Assembly (NCBI GenBank): GCA_018398815.1
Contig: CM031600.1
Coordinates: 51,179,053 to 51,243,052 of the forward strand
Direction of reading: 5' to 3'
From: Conus ventricosus
Taxonomy: Eukaryota > Mollusca > Gastropoda > Neogastropoda > Conidae
DNA: 64,000 nucleotides
The translations under genes and the position numbers were made by a program. The notes under the pieces are model-generated. The model did not search any database. It was not told the DNA's origin and worked only from the letters and a program-made list of their open reading frames with translations. Below are positions 10,604 to 23,469 of this stretch, piece by piece (within the stretch, counting starts at the first letter, position 1; each line of letters opens with the position of its first letter).

Positions 10604-11489
10604 TAGTTAGATATGTTAGCGAGTGAGCAAATGAATGAGCAAGTGAGCTTTTTAATGAATGAATATATGAAATACAAAAGAAAAAAAGGACAAATGAAAG
10701 GTACATAAGCACACCGGGGACAGCAGCAATGGAAAAAAAAAGAAAATCCACAGCACAACGATCAAACCAAAACAGAGATAAGTAAAAAAAGAATTATTAT
10801 AACACGACAATAAGTAATTCATGCAACATCGTATGAACACGTCTTATCTTTTATGTGAATTTTGATGCATCATGTTTGACACTTTGCGCTAAAATCCTGA
10901 CATATTTTCCTTTGCTTCTGCGGTGATTAACTTTGATCCTTCTCTCTCATTATTTCCTTCTCACTGCTTTCTTTATTTCATTTCTCCTCTCCATTATTCA
11001 CACAAGTCTACTGCAAACAATGTTCTTATTCGTGTTTTCTTCGTCCCACCCCGCCCATCTCTCTTGTTTTTTAATGCATTTTTCTGTTGTCTTTTGCTGT
11101 ATTTGTTATGCATTTTAAATTGATGGAAAATTCGGATCAAAGCAAAATTGCAGTCATAGACTCGAATAGTTCTTCTGCCATTGTATTTATATTTAATCTC
11201 CTCTCCGTTATCTCCCCTTCCCCCACCCCACCTGCTTTTCGCTCTTTTAGCACCCCCTTCTTTCCAACCACGCCAGTATGAACACACCAGGCCAGTCGAA
11301 TAGAGCTCACCGCTGAAAGCGCTCACCGAAAAGCGCGCATCTGCATGTCAAAAAGAGTGCGCAATTTGTTTTCAGAAAGAGTGAAAGGTAACAGTTATTT
11401 TGTGCTAAAAGCGGGAGTGACTGAAGCTGTGTTTTAACTTGCCCGTAAATATGTTTCTTTTTGTACTAGCAGGCCTCACAGTTAGTGCA

Positions 11490-11616
11490 TGTGTTGTGTG
11501 TGTGTGTGTGTGTGTGTGTGTTGTGTGTGTTGTGTGTGTGTGTGTGTGGTGTGGTGTGTGTGTGTGGTGTGTGTGTGTGTGTGTGTGTGGTGTGTGTGTG
11601 TGTGTGTGTGTGTGTG
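11490..11616. repeat. (GT)n microsatellite, unit A
   Basis: An interrupted GT tract with extra T or G at intervals. Equivalents are 17878-17996 in unit B and 27958-28290 in the older copy. Confidence 0.95.
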
Positions 11617-12010
11617 GAGGAGGAGGATGATAAGGAATGAGAGAGGAAGGGAGGCAGGAGGGAAAAATAGAAAGGAAGGGTGAGAGACAGAGAGAGTGTC
11701 TTTGATTCATTAACCTCCAGCAAGTGAAAACGTAAACCTGACAGTGATGAAACCACATTTACATTGCACTCTTTTCTGATAGCTACGCACTGACTTAAGA
11801 CTACAAATCGTGCGGTTCTGGTTAAAAAAAAGCGACCTCTAGAGCATCATCTTTGGCACTGCGCCAAAGGAAACACGCACGCTAATCCAACGCACACAAA
11901 TGCACAGGTGGTAGAATGATTACCCATACTACGATCCCACCTCCTCCCCTGCAAACTTTGGTCTTGAAACGACATCTCCTCAAGAGCCCCGACCACCAGG
12001 ACGTTGAACC

Positions 12011-14004
12011 TACCATTAATACAGAAGGACCACCCACAACACACTCTTACCATTAATACAGAAGGACCACCCACAACACACTCTTACCATTAATACAGAA
12101 AGACCACCCACAACACACTCTTACCATTAATACAGAAAGACCACCCACAACACACTCTTACCATTAATACAGAAAGACCACCCACAACACACTCTTACCA
12201 TTAATACAGAAGGACCACCCACAACACACTCTTACCATTAATACAGAAAGACCACCCACAACACACTCTTACCATTAATACAGAAGGACCACCCACAACA
12301 CACTATTACCATTAATACAGAAAGACCACCCACAACACACTCTTACCATTAATACAGAAAGACCACCCACAACACACTCTTACCATTAATACAGAAAGAC
12401 CACACACAACACACTCTTACCATTAATACAGAAAGACCACCCACAACACACTCTTACCATTAATACAGAAAGACCACCCACAACACACTCTTACCATTAA
12501 TACAGAAGGACCACCCACAACACACTCTTACCATTAATACAGAAGGACACCCACAACACACTCTTACCATTAATACAGAAGGACCACCCACAACACACTC
12601 TAACCATTAATACAGAAGGACCACCCACAACACACTCTTACCATTATACATAAGGACCACCCACAACACACTCTTACCATTAATACAGAAGGACCACCCA
12701 CAACACACTCTTACCATTAATACAGAAAGACCACCCACAACACACTCTTACCATTAATACAGAAGGACCACCCACAACACACTCTTACCATTAATACAGA
12801 AGGACCACCCACAACACACTCTTACCATTAATACAGAAGGACCACCCACAACACACTCTTACCATTAATACAGAAGGACCACCCACAACACACTCTTACC
12901 ATTAATACAGAAAGACCACCCACAACACACTCTTACCATTAATACAGAAGGACCACCCACAACCCACACTCTTACCATTAATACAGAAGGACCACCACAA
13001 CACACTCTTACCATTAATACAGAAGGACCACCCACAACACACTCTTACCATTAATACAGAAGGACCACCCACAACACACTCTTACCATTAATACAGAAGG
13101 ACCACCCACAACACACTTACCATTAATACAGAAGGACCACCCACAACACACTCTTACCATTAATACAGAAGGACCACCCACAACACACTATTACCATTAA
13201 TACAGAAAGACCACCCACAACACACTCTTACCATTAATACAGAAGGACCACCCACAACACACTCTTACCATTAATACAGAAAGACCACACACAACACACT
13301 CTTACCATTAATACAGAAAGACCACCCACAACACACTCTTACCATTAATACAGAAGGACCACCCACAACACACTCTTACCATTAATACAGAAGGACCACC
13401 CACAACACACTATTACCATTAATACAGAAGGACCACCCACAACACACTCTTACCATTAATACAGAAGGACCACCCACAACACACTCTTACCATTAATACA
13501 GAAGACCACCCACAACACACTCTTACCATTAATACAGAAGGACCACCCACAACACACTCTTACCATTAATACAGAAGGACCACCCACAACACACTCTTAC
13601 CATTAATACAGAAGGACCACCCACAACACACTCTTACCATTAATACAGAAGGACCACCCACAACACACTCTTACCATTAATACAGAAGGACCACCCACAA
13701 CACACTCTTACCATTAATACAGGACCACCCACAACACACTCTTACCATTAATACAGAAGGACCACCCACAACACACTCTTACCATTAATACAGAAGGACC
13801 ACCCACAACACACTCTTACCATTAATACAGAAGGACCACCCACAACACACTCTTACCATTAATACAGAAGGACCACCCACAACACACTATTACCATTAAT
13901 ACAGAAGGACCACCCACAACACACTCTTACCATTAATACAGAAGGACCACCCACAACACACTCTTACCATTAATACAGAAGGACCACCCACAACACACTC
14001 TTAG
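12011..14004. repeat. 37-bp satellite array, unit A
   Basis: About 54 copies of a 37-bp monomer containing CCATTAATACAGAAGGACC and ACCCACAACACACTCTTA. The main variants are aaagacc versus aaggacc and cactatt versus cactctt. Rare monomers lack one to six bases. There are no spacers between monomers. The unit is not a multiple of three and carries no coding signal. Confidence 0.97.
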
Positions 14005-14995
14005 ACACGAATGTAAGGATACAAACAAACAAACGAAGAGAACAAAAACGCAACAACCACCAAATTAAAAAGAAAGAAAAACAAGCGCCCCAAGAGACAG
14101 GAAAGAAAGGAAAAGAGCTGACAGAATATTGGGAAAAAATGGCAAGAACAGAGACAGAGGAAAACATTGCCAAACGACCTGACGTCAAACGACAGGCTCC
14201 TGTCCCTGCATGCTTTTAGCCCTCTTCTTTACCCATCCCCAGTACGACTGACCCATTTTTTACTTTCTTATTTGCAAGTAGCATTTGTTTCCTTTTCTGT
14301 TTTATTGTTTATGTATCTATCATTTATTTATTTGTTTGTTTATTTATTGCCCGTCCTATCTGCCAAAACCTCTCTCAAGGCAATCACTCTTCCCTCATTC
14401 TGACTTGTCTGCATAGAGGTTCACCTCGCTGGTGTATTACAGCGCCTCTTGTAACACACTCAGGTTACTGGCAGCCAAACTGCCTTCGTACAACAACATT
14501 TGCTCAACAAAAAAAAGCCTGACTGGAGGAAAAACCTCCCCTGCCCCACCTTCGTCCTCCCCCACCCTCTCTCCATTCCTCGTACTACCCTCTTTTCAAC
14601 TTCCCACCCTTCCTCATCTTCTGGAGTGAGCAGAAAGTGAAAAGCCAGGGCACTGCATCTCGGTCATGAGGAAGCTGACACAATTCGTTAACTGAAATCA
14701 CACAGCCTGGCATATGTATTAGCATTAAAGAGGCAGAGCTGGAAAAACGACGAAGTTGAAGCAGTTGCTTTTTTCTGCTTCAGCTTGTTTTCGCTTAAAA
14801 CTCACTGCGTCTTCGATACAAACCAGCTGAATGTTGTTTTTAAGGGCATTCGGGTTAGCCATGATATTTGTTCGAGTGGCACCAAAAGTAGTCATGTCAT
14901 ACAGAACAGTGGAATATTAGATCTTGAAACTTCTTTCACATCTCTAAACCGACTGTAGTTGGGGTCACTGGGATTTTAATGCCATCTCCGTCCAC

Positions 14996-14996
14996 G

Positions 14997-15052
<56 letters not shown>
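14996..15052. repeat. (CT)n tract left of the unit A insert
   Basis: A nearly pure CT run. It corresponds to 20796-20897 in unit B and to 32461-32501 in the older duplicate, where a different element follows. Confidence 0.95.
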
Positions 15053-15053
<1 letters not shown>

Positions 15054-16214
15054 GGGATCATGTGACGTGAGCAGAAGCAGCAGGGCGCGTACTGATTGAT
15101 CTGCGACAAATTTCACAAGTTTCATCGCCAACATGCCGGTTTCTGGACTCCCAGTGGCTGTGGAGAAGACCCTGAACGCCTTGCTGACGGACAAGATGGA
15201 AAGTTGCAGGAGAAATTGAACACCACTGTGGTTGTCTTGCGTCTCAAGCCCGCCACTTTCCACATGTCAACAAATATGGCGGATCCTGTCTTGAACCGCA
15301 ACACCCAGATTCAGTATTACAGGAAAAAAAAAATTCCTAGCCAGATCCGACGAGAACATGTGAAGAAGCCATTGTAACATCGACGAGTACTCCATCTCTG
15401 ACTGACGTGCGACCCGAAAGCCTGTGTGCACATGGCCCAGAAGTGGAACACACTGTGGCTACACACTCGAGTCAGACGGATGACCAAGTGAGATTGGAGA
15501 CTGATGTTTTGAGTTTGCACGATGGCATTGAAACTGCATGTGAATACACCGACAGTCCTGTCCTCTCTCCACCACCTGACACTGACATCGAACCCGTTTT
15601 TTTGAGAACCTAGTGGCAGGATTCAGCGCCAGTGTTATGAAAATTTACGTCGCCACCCTGACGGATAAACCTGTGCAAAAGCGATTGAGAGACAAGGACA
15701 GAAACAAGTTATTTAGAAAGTTGTCCTTGATCCTCAAATAAATCAGATATACTGATCTGTGAATCGGACGATCTGGTGCTGGAGTTTCCGTGTACACCTA
15801 ATGACAGTGACTATTCTTTTGGTTTGCAAACAAAATGACAGACACATGCTGACAGAAGAACGGGCAAAACTGGCCAGTCTTCGCCGAGGAAAACGTGTGG
15901 ACAGAACACAACACGCTGACCTCCAGGCACGTGCTGTTCGAACGCTGGAGACGCTACACAGCCTGATGCTGTTCTACGTGGGATGACAGCCTGGGCTCAA
16001 GACTCAAGCCTCAGACGGAATCATCGTCACCAGTGCCTTGCCAGTGACATGGATCATGTCAGAACTGTGTTTGGAAAAGAGAACTTTGTCATGGTTTCCA
16101 TGTCGAAGTAACATGCATCGCGTTCAATTTTACCATAGTCAATCCAACTGCATGCTGATGAAGCTGTAGTGCTTTAAAGAAATAAATCATTTTGTTCGTT
16201 CGTTCGTTCGTTCT
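15051..16214 (+). mobile_element. Polyadenylated retrotransposed-looking insert, identity unknown (unit A)
   Basis: A 1.16-kb segment bounded by CT repeats on both sides, ending with AATAAA (16181-16186) and a (TTCG)n tail. That is the structure of a 5'-truncated LINE, nonautonomous element or processed transcript. It has protein-like stretches in different frames: an S/T/D/E-rich frame at about 15370-15613, a DKDRNKLFRKLSLILK-like basic frame near 15690-15740, and a frame ending close to the AATAAA. Unit B keeps a 136-codon frame (21602-22009) in the last part. I do not recognise the protein. Frameshifts differ between the two copies, so sequencing error contributes. Confidence 0.5.
16181..16186 (+). 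promoter_or_regulatory. AATAAA polyadenylation signal (unit A insert)
   Basis: AATAAA lies 12 bases after a TAG stop and just before the TTCG tail. The same arrangement is at 22021-22026 in unit B. Confidence 0.6.
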
Positions 16215-16267
16215 CTCTCTCTGCATGTGAATTTGTCTCTTTTGGCCCTTGCCAGTTCTGTCGGAGA

Positions 16268-16452
16268 ACCTATGATGCATGTTAACTGTATGATGTATGT
16301 TAACTGTATGATGTATGTTAACTGTATGTTAACTGTATGATGTATGTTAACTGTATGATGTATGTTAACTGTATGATGCATGTTAACTGTATGATGCATG
16401 CATGTTAACTGTATGATGTATGTTTGTTAACTGTATGATGTATGTTAACAGT
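16268..16452. repeat. 18-bp minisatellite, unit A
   Basis: About ten copies of ATGATGTATGTTAACTGT with losses and atgcatg variants. It is just right of the TTCG tail and CT remnant. Confidence 0.92.
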
Positions 16453-17876
16453 AACCTCATTGTTCTGTCCTCCCATCCCCATCCACTCCCTCCCCTTACC
16501 TCGCCCTGACCTTTGTATGACATTGAACTCATTCTACATACCTTTGTTCCTACGTATCTTAGTCAAGATCCAGCCCTCATCCTCTGACTCTGTTTTTGTA
16601 CACACCCATTTCCTAAAACAGGTGTCTTTCTTCAGTTCCTCTCCATTCTTTCCTTACATGCAGGTGTAAAATTGAAGGACACAGTTTTTTTTTAAACTGT
16701 ACTAAAACATCACCCAATTACTCGGTTGCGTGTGGTGTAGAAGGAAAGCATCAACAACAACCAAGGAAAAGCTACCCACAAAAACCCTCAAATCAAATAC
16801 ACAAACAAGCAAACCGTGTGGTCAAACCCCTCAAATCAAACACACACAAACAAGCAAACCATGTGGTCAAGGCACATTTCAAGCATCATTGTTTACAGCC
16901 AAAGCATGTTTGGCAAAAGCGGCTAAAAATTAAAGCGATGACCGTTTCGAATCGATTTTCTACAAGTACACTTACAGCTTCGCCGTAAAACGTAGTTAGA
17001 TATGTTAGCGAGTGAGCAAATGAATGAGCAAGTGAGCTTTTTAATGAATGAATATATGAATACAAAAGAAAAAAAGGACAAATGAAAGGTACATAAGCAC
17101 ACCGGGGACAGCAGCAATGGAAAAAAAAAGAAAATCCACAGCACAACGATCAAACCAAAACAGAAATAAGTAAAAAAAGAATTATTATAACACGACAATA
17201 AGTAATTCATGCAACATCGTATGAACACGTCTTATTCTTTTATGTGAATTTTGATGCATCATGTTTGACACTTTGCGCTAAAATCCTGACATATTTTCCT
17301 TTGCTTCTGCGGTGATTAACTTTGAATTCCTTCTCTCTCATTATTTCCTTCTCACTGCTTTCTTTATTTCATTTCTCCTCTCCATTATTCACACAAGTCT
17401 ACTGCAAACAATGTTCTTATTCGTGTTTTCTTCGTCCCACCCCGCCCATCTCTCTTGTTTTTAATGCATTTTTCTGTTGTCTTTTGCTGTATTTGTTATG
17501 CATTTTAAATTGATGGAAAATTCGGATCAAAGCAAAATTGCTGTCATAGACTCGAATAGTTCTTCTGCCATTGTATTTATATTTAATCTCCTCTCCGTTA
17601 TCTCCCCCTTCCCCACCCCACCTGCTTTTCGCTCTTTAGCACCCCCTTCTTTCCAACCACGCCAGTATGAACACACCAGGCCAGTCGAATAGAGCTCACC
17701 GCTGATAAGCGCTCACCGAAAAGCGCGCATCTGGCATGTCAAAAAGAGTGCGCAATTTGGTTTCAGAAAGAGTGAAAGGTAACAGTTATTTTGTGCTAAT
17801 AAGCGGAGTGACTGAAGCTGTGTTTAACTTGCCCGTAAATATGTTCTTTTTGTACTAGCAGGCCTCACAGTTAGTG

Positions 17877-17877
<1 letters not shown>

Positions 17878-17929
<52 letters not shown>

Positions 17930-17938
17930 TGTGTGTGT

Positions 17939-17996
<58 letters not shown>
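17878..17996. repeat. (GT)n microsatellite, unit B
   Basis: Equivalent to 11490-11616, with fewer interruptions. Confidence 0.95.
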
Positions 17997-17997
<1 letters not shown>

Positions 17998-18394
17998 AGG
18001 AGGAGGGGGATAAGGAATGAGAGAGGAAGGGAGGCAGGAGGGAAAAATAGAAAGGAAGGGTGAGAGACAGAGAGAGTGTCTTTGATTCATTAACCTCCAG
18101 CAAGTGAAAACGTAAACCTGACAGTGATGAAACCACATTTTACATTGCACTCTTTTCTGATAGCTACGCACTGACTTAAGACTACAAATCGTGCGGTTCT
18201 TGGTTAAAAAAAAAGCGACCTCTAGAGCATCATCTTTGGCACTCGCCAAAGGAAACACGCACGCTAATCCAACGCACACAAATGCACAGGTGGTAGAATG
18301 ATTACCCATACTACGATCCCACCTCCTCCCCTGCAAACTTTGGTCTTGAAACGACATCTCCTCAAGAGCCTCCGACCACCAGGACGTTGATCCT

Positions 18395-19800
18395 ACCATT
18401 AATACAGAAGGACCACCCACAACACACTCTTACCATTAATACAGAAGGACCACCCACAACACACTCTTACCATTAACACAGAAAGACCACCCACAACACA
18501 CTCTTACCATTAATACAGAAAGACCACCACAACACACTCTTACCATTAATACAGAAAGACCACCCACAACACACTCTTACCATTAATACAGAAGGACCAC
18601 CCACAAACACACTCTTACCATTAATACAGAAAGACCACCCACAACACACTCTTACCATTAATACAGAAGGACCACCCACAACACACTCTTACCATTAATA
18701 CAGAAAGACCACCCACAACACACTCTTACCATTAATACAGAAGGACCACCCACAACACACTATTACCATTAATACAGAAAGACCACCCACAACACACTCT
18801 TACCATTAATACAGAAGGACCACCCACAACACACTCTTACCATTAATACAGAAAGACCACCCACAACACACTCTTACCATTAATACAGAAGGACCACCCA
18901 CAACACACTATTACCATTACTACAGAAAGACCACCCACAACACACTCTTACCATTAATACAGAAAGACCACCCACAACACACTCTTACCATTAATACAGA
19001 AAGACCACCCACAACACACTCTTACCATTAATACAGAAAGACCACCCACAACACACTCTTACAATTAATACAGAAAGACCACCCACAACACACTCTTACC
19101 ATTAATACAGAAGGACCACCCACAACACACTCTTACCATTAATACAGAAGGACCACCCACAACACACTCTTACCATTAATACAGAAGGACCACCCACAAC
19201 ACACTCTTACCATTAATACAGAAGGACCACCCACAACACACTCTTACCATTAATACAGAAGGACCACCCACAACACACTCTACCATTAATACAGAAGGAC
19301 CACCCACAACACACTCTTACCATTAATACAGAAGGACCACCCACAACACACTCTTACCATTAATACAGAAGGACCACCCACAACACACTCTTACCATTAA
19401 TACAGAAGGACCACCCACAACACACTCTTACCATTAATACAGAAGGACCACCCACAACACACTCTTACCATTAATACAGAAGGACCACCCACAACACACT
19501 CTTACCATTAATACAGAAGGACCACCCACAACACACTCTTACCATTAATACAGAAGGACCACCCACAACACACTCTTACCATTAATACAGAAGGACCACC
19601 CACAACACACTCTTACCATTAATACAGAAGGACCACCCACAACACACTCTTACCATTAATACAGAAGGACCACCCACAACACACTATTACCATTAATACA
19701 GAAGGACCACCCACAACACACTCTTACCATTAATACAGAAGGACCACCCACAACACACTATTACCATTAATACAGAAGGACCACCCACAACACACTCTTA
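18395..19800. repeat. 37-bp satellite array, unit B
   Basis: About 38 copies of the same 37-bp monomer as in unit A. aaagacc-type monomers cluster in the first half and aaggacc-type monomers dominate the second, suggesting local homogenisation. Confidence 0.97.
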
Positions 19801-20795
19801 GACACGAATGTAAGGATACAAACAAACAAACGAAGAGAACAAAACGCAACAACCACCAAATTAAAAAGAAAGAAAAACAAGCGCCCCAAGAGACAGGAGA
19901 AGAAAGGGAAAAGAGCTGACAGAATATTGGGAAAAAATGGCAAGAACAGAGACAGAGGAAAACATTGCCAAACGACCTGACGTCAAACGACAGGCTCCTG
20001 TCCCTGCATGCTTTTAGCCCTCTTCTTTACCCCATCCCCAGTACGACTGACCCATTTTTTACTTTCTTATTTGCAAGTAGCATTTGTTTCCTTTTCTGTT
20101 TTATTGTTTATGTATCTATCATTTATTTATTTGTTTGTTTATTTATTGCCCGTCCTATCTGCCAAGACCTCTCTCAAGGGCAATCACTCTCTCCCTCATT
20201 CTGACTTGTCTGCATAGAGGTTCACCTCGCTGGTGTATTACAGCGCCTCTTGTAACACACTCAGGTTACTGGCAGCCAAACTGCCTTCGTACAACAACAT
20301 TTGCTCAGACAAAAAAAGCCTGACTGGAGGAAAAACCTCCCCTGCCCCACCTTCGTCTCCCCCACCCCCTCTCCATTCCTCGTACTACCCTCTTTTTCAA
20401 CTTCCCCCCCTTCCTCATCTTTCTGGAGTGAGCAGAAAGTGAAAGCCAGGGGCACTGCATCTCGTCATGAGGAAGCTGACACAATTCGTTAACTGAAATC
20501 ACACAGCCTGGCATATGTATTAGCATTAAAAGGCAGAGCTGGAAAAAACGACGAAGTTGAAGCAGTTGCTTTTTCTGCTTCAGCTTGTTTTCGCTTAAAA
20601 CTCACTGCGTCTTCGATACAAACCAGCTGAATGTTGTTTTAAGGGCATTCGGGTTAGCCATGATATTTGTTCGAGTGGCACCAAAAGTAGTCATGTCATA
20701 CAGGAACAGTGGAATATTAGATCTTGAAACTTCTTTCACATCTCTAAACCGACTGTAGTTGGGGTCACTGGGATTTTAATGCCCATCTCCGTCCA

Positions 20796-20797
20796 CG

Positions 20798-20836
<39 letters not shown>

Positions 20837-20897
20837 CTCTCCTCTCCTCTTCTCTCTCCCCTCTCCCCTCTCTCTCCTCTCTCTCTCTCTCTCTCCT
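20796..20897. repeat. (CT)n tract left of the unit B insert
   Basis: A CT run with CCT and TTCT interruptions, about twice the length of its unit A counterpart. Confidence 0.95.
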
Positions 20898-22052
20898 CCG
20901 GGGATCATGTGACGTGAGCAGAAGCAGCAGGGCGCGTACTGATTGATCTGCGACAAATTTCACAAGTTTCATCGCCAACATGCCGGTTTCTGGACCTCCC
21001 AGTGGCTGTGGAGAAGACCCTGAACGCCTTGCTGACGGACAAGATGGAAAGTTGCAGGAGAAATTGAACACACTGTGGTTGTCTTGCGTCTCAAGCCCGC
21101 CACTTTCCACATGTCAACAAATATGGCGGATCCTGTCTTGAACCGCAACACCCAGATTCAGTATTACAGGAAAAAAAAATTCCTAGCCAGATCCGACGAG
21201 AACATGTGAAGAAGCCATTGTAACATCGACGAGTACTCCATCTCTGACTGACGTGCGACCCGAAAGCCTGTGTGCACATGGCCCAGAAGTGGAACACACT
21301 GTGGCTACACACTCGAGTCAGACGGATGACCAAGTGAGATTGGAGACTGATGTTTTGAGTTTGCACGATGGCATTGAAACTGCATGTGAATAACACCGAC
21401 AGTCCTGTCCTCTCTCCCCACCTGACACTGACATCGAACCCGTTTTTTTGAGAACCTAGTGGCAGGATTCAGCGCCAGTGTTATGAAAGTTACGTCGCCA
21501 CCTGACGGATAAACCTGTGCAAAAGCGATGAGAGACAAGGACAGAAACAAGTTATTTAGAAAGTTGTCCTTGATCCTCAAATGAATCAGATATACTGATC
21601 TGTGAATCGGACGATCTGGTGCTGGAGTTTCCGTGTACACCTAATGACAGTGACTATTCTTTTGGTTTGCAAACAAAATGACAGACACATGCTGACAGAA
21701 GAACGGCAAAACTGGCCAGTTTTCGCCGAGGAAAACGTGTGGACAGAACACAACACGCTGACTCCAGGCACGTGCTGTTCGAACGCTGGAGACGCTACAC
21801 AGCCTGATGCTGTTCTACGTGGGATGACAGCCTGGGCTCAAGACTCAGCCTCAGACGGAATCATCGTCACCAGTGCCTTGCCAGTGACATGGATCATGTC
21901 AGAACTGTGTTTGGAAAAGAAACTTTGTCATGGTTTCCATGTCGAAGTAACATGCATCGCGTTCAATTTTACCATAGTCAATCCAACTGCATTGCTGATG
22001 AAGCTGTAGTGCTTTAAAGAAATAAATCATTTGTTCGTTCGTTCGTTCGTTC
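20898..22052 (+). mobile_element. Polyadenylated insert, unit B copy
   Basis: The counterpart of 15051-16214 with the same AATAAA (22021-22026) and (TTCG)n tail. A plus-strand frame of 136 codons (21602-22009) is open to the stop just before the AATAAA. In unit A the same part is broken by indels. The product has no motif I recognise. Confidence 0.5.
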
Positions 22053-22107
22053 TCTCTCTCTGCATGTGAATTTGTCTCTTTTGGCCCTTGCCAGTTCTGT
22101 CGGAGAA

Positions 22108-22285
22108 CCTATGATGTATGTTAACTGTATATGTATGTTAACTGTATGATGTATGTTAACTGTATGTTAACTGTATGATGTATGTTAACTGTATGATGTA
22201 TGTTAACTGTATGATGATGTTAACTGTATGATGAGATGTTAACTGTATGATGTATGTTTGTTAACTGTATGATGTATGTTAACAG
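22108..22285. repeat. 18-bp minisatellite, unit B
   Basis: The same unit as 16268-16452, with different deletions. Confidence 0.92.
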
Positions 22286-22823
22286 TACCCTCATCGTTCT
22301 GTCTCCCATCCCCATCCACTCCCTCCCCTACCTCGCCCTGACCTTTGTATGACATTGAACTCATTCTACATACCTTTGTTCCTACGTATCTTAGTCAAGA
22401 TCCAGCCATCATCCTCTGACTCTGTTTTTGTACACACCCATTTCCTAAAACAGGTGTCTTTCTTCAGTTCCTCTCCATTCTTTCCTTACATGCAGGTGTA
22501 AAATTGAAGGACACAGTTTTTTTTAACTGTACTAAAACATCACCCAATTACTCGGTTGCGTGTGGTGTAGAAGGAAAGCATCAACAACAACCAAGAAAAG
22601 CTACCCACAAAAACCCTCAAATCAAATACACAAACAAGCAAACCGTGTGGTCAAACCCCTCAAATCAAACACACACAAACAAGCAAACCATGTGGTCAAG
22701 GCACATTTCAAGCATCATTGTTTACAGCCAAAGCATGTTTGGCAAAAGCGGCTAAAAATTAAAGCGATGACTGTTTCAATCGATTTTCTACAAGTACACT
22801 TACAGCTTCGCCGTAAAACGTAG

Positions 22824-22935
22824 ACAAACGAATCACAAGACAAAACGCGACGCTTTTCGACCCCTTAGGTCTTCTTCAGGCAAGCTAGACAACACCAGGA
22901 CAACGAAAAGGAATGAGCAATCCTTATCGTCATAC
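22824..22935 (-). repeat. Dispersed repeat with hammerhead-like core (inverted copy)
   Basis: Reverse complement of 28870-28992 with moderate divergence. On the minus strand it reads CTGAAGA, a 4-bp stem GACC/GGTC with a short loop, then GAAA and GCGTC. This matches the CUGANGA - stem II - GAAA order of hammerhead ribozymes. A convincing stem I is not seen, so this is suggestive only. Such motifs occur in Penelope-like elements. Confidence 0.4.
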
Positions 22936-23469
22936 AACTGCCTGCTTTGAATCGCTTTTATTGCCTGAAATGGTTCACAACACACGCTTTCAAAAAAGGC
23001 CCAGAACGTAGAACGTAGACAGTTTGCACTCCATTTTGTTTTTGAAATGCTTCTTAAAACACGTTTCCGAAAGAGCTAAAACATTCAGGGCAATGATGTT
23101 TTTAATCGTTTCTATCCTTGAAATGTACGACAAAACGTCAGATTGGACATGCCATCCTGAGCGCTGGTCCCTGCTCGCTTTGGCCTTCAGTCTCATGACA
23201 TTGCAGATGAATGGCCTGGGACTGATCGATCAACAGCAAAGCTTTTACCATGTCAGGATGTTGAAGTGGGCCTGTCCAGGTCTGAGACTGGAATCAGCTT
23301 TTACCATGTCAGGATGTTGAAGTGGCCTGTCCAGGTCTGATTCTGGATCTTTGTAGATCCTGTGTCAGAGCATCGTTGAGTGTTCGGATGTCAGGTTATC
23401 TTACACGTTTCGTACAATGTCAGAAACTTGCAAATGGCGTCCAGGTCTGATACGGAACCTTTTTTTCGG
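22936..23469. other. Unique sequence shared with the older duplicate
   Basis: Diverged but clearly homologous to 37680-38060 (shared words GACAAAACGTCAG, GCTTTGGCCTTCA, AAGTGGGCCTGTCCAGGTCTG). The phrase ending TGTCCAGGTCTGA is itself repeated locally near 23270 and 23330. No gene is recognised. Confidence 0.75.

Larger units (their letters stand above)
10603..16991. other. Tandem duplication unit A (6.39 kb)
   Basis: Matches 16992-22823 throughout, starting at GTAGTTAGATATGTTAGC in both and ending at the shared CGTAG. The order is an AT-rich unique part, a GT tract, a unique part, the 37-bp satellite, a unique part, a CT tract, the polyadenylated insert, an 18-bp minisatellite, and a unique tail. 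Differences from unit B are mostly single-base indels plus the satellite length. No recognisable host gene lies in the unique parts (10603-11490, 11660-12000, 14005-14995, 16455-16990). Confidence 0.9.
16992..22823. other. Tandem duplication unit B (5.83 kb)
   Basis: The direct repeat of 10603-16991. It is 557 bases shorter, close to 15 satellite monomers (555). The right end joins unrelated sequence (a ribozyme-like repeat at 22824) after CGTAG, the same word that joins unit A to unit B, so the breakpoint is precise. Confidence 0.9.

Noticed and set aside
12011..14004. Regular 37-bp repeats reminiscent of a CRISPR array
   Set aside because: The monomers are contiguous with no unique spacers, and the context is a eukaryotic genome.
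15100..16186. A host enzyme gene in the polyadenylated insert
   Set aside because: Short phrases near the end faintly recalled known enzyme tails, but they lie in shifting frames and lack any defining motif.
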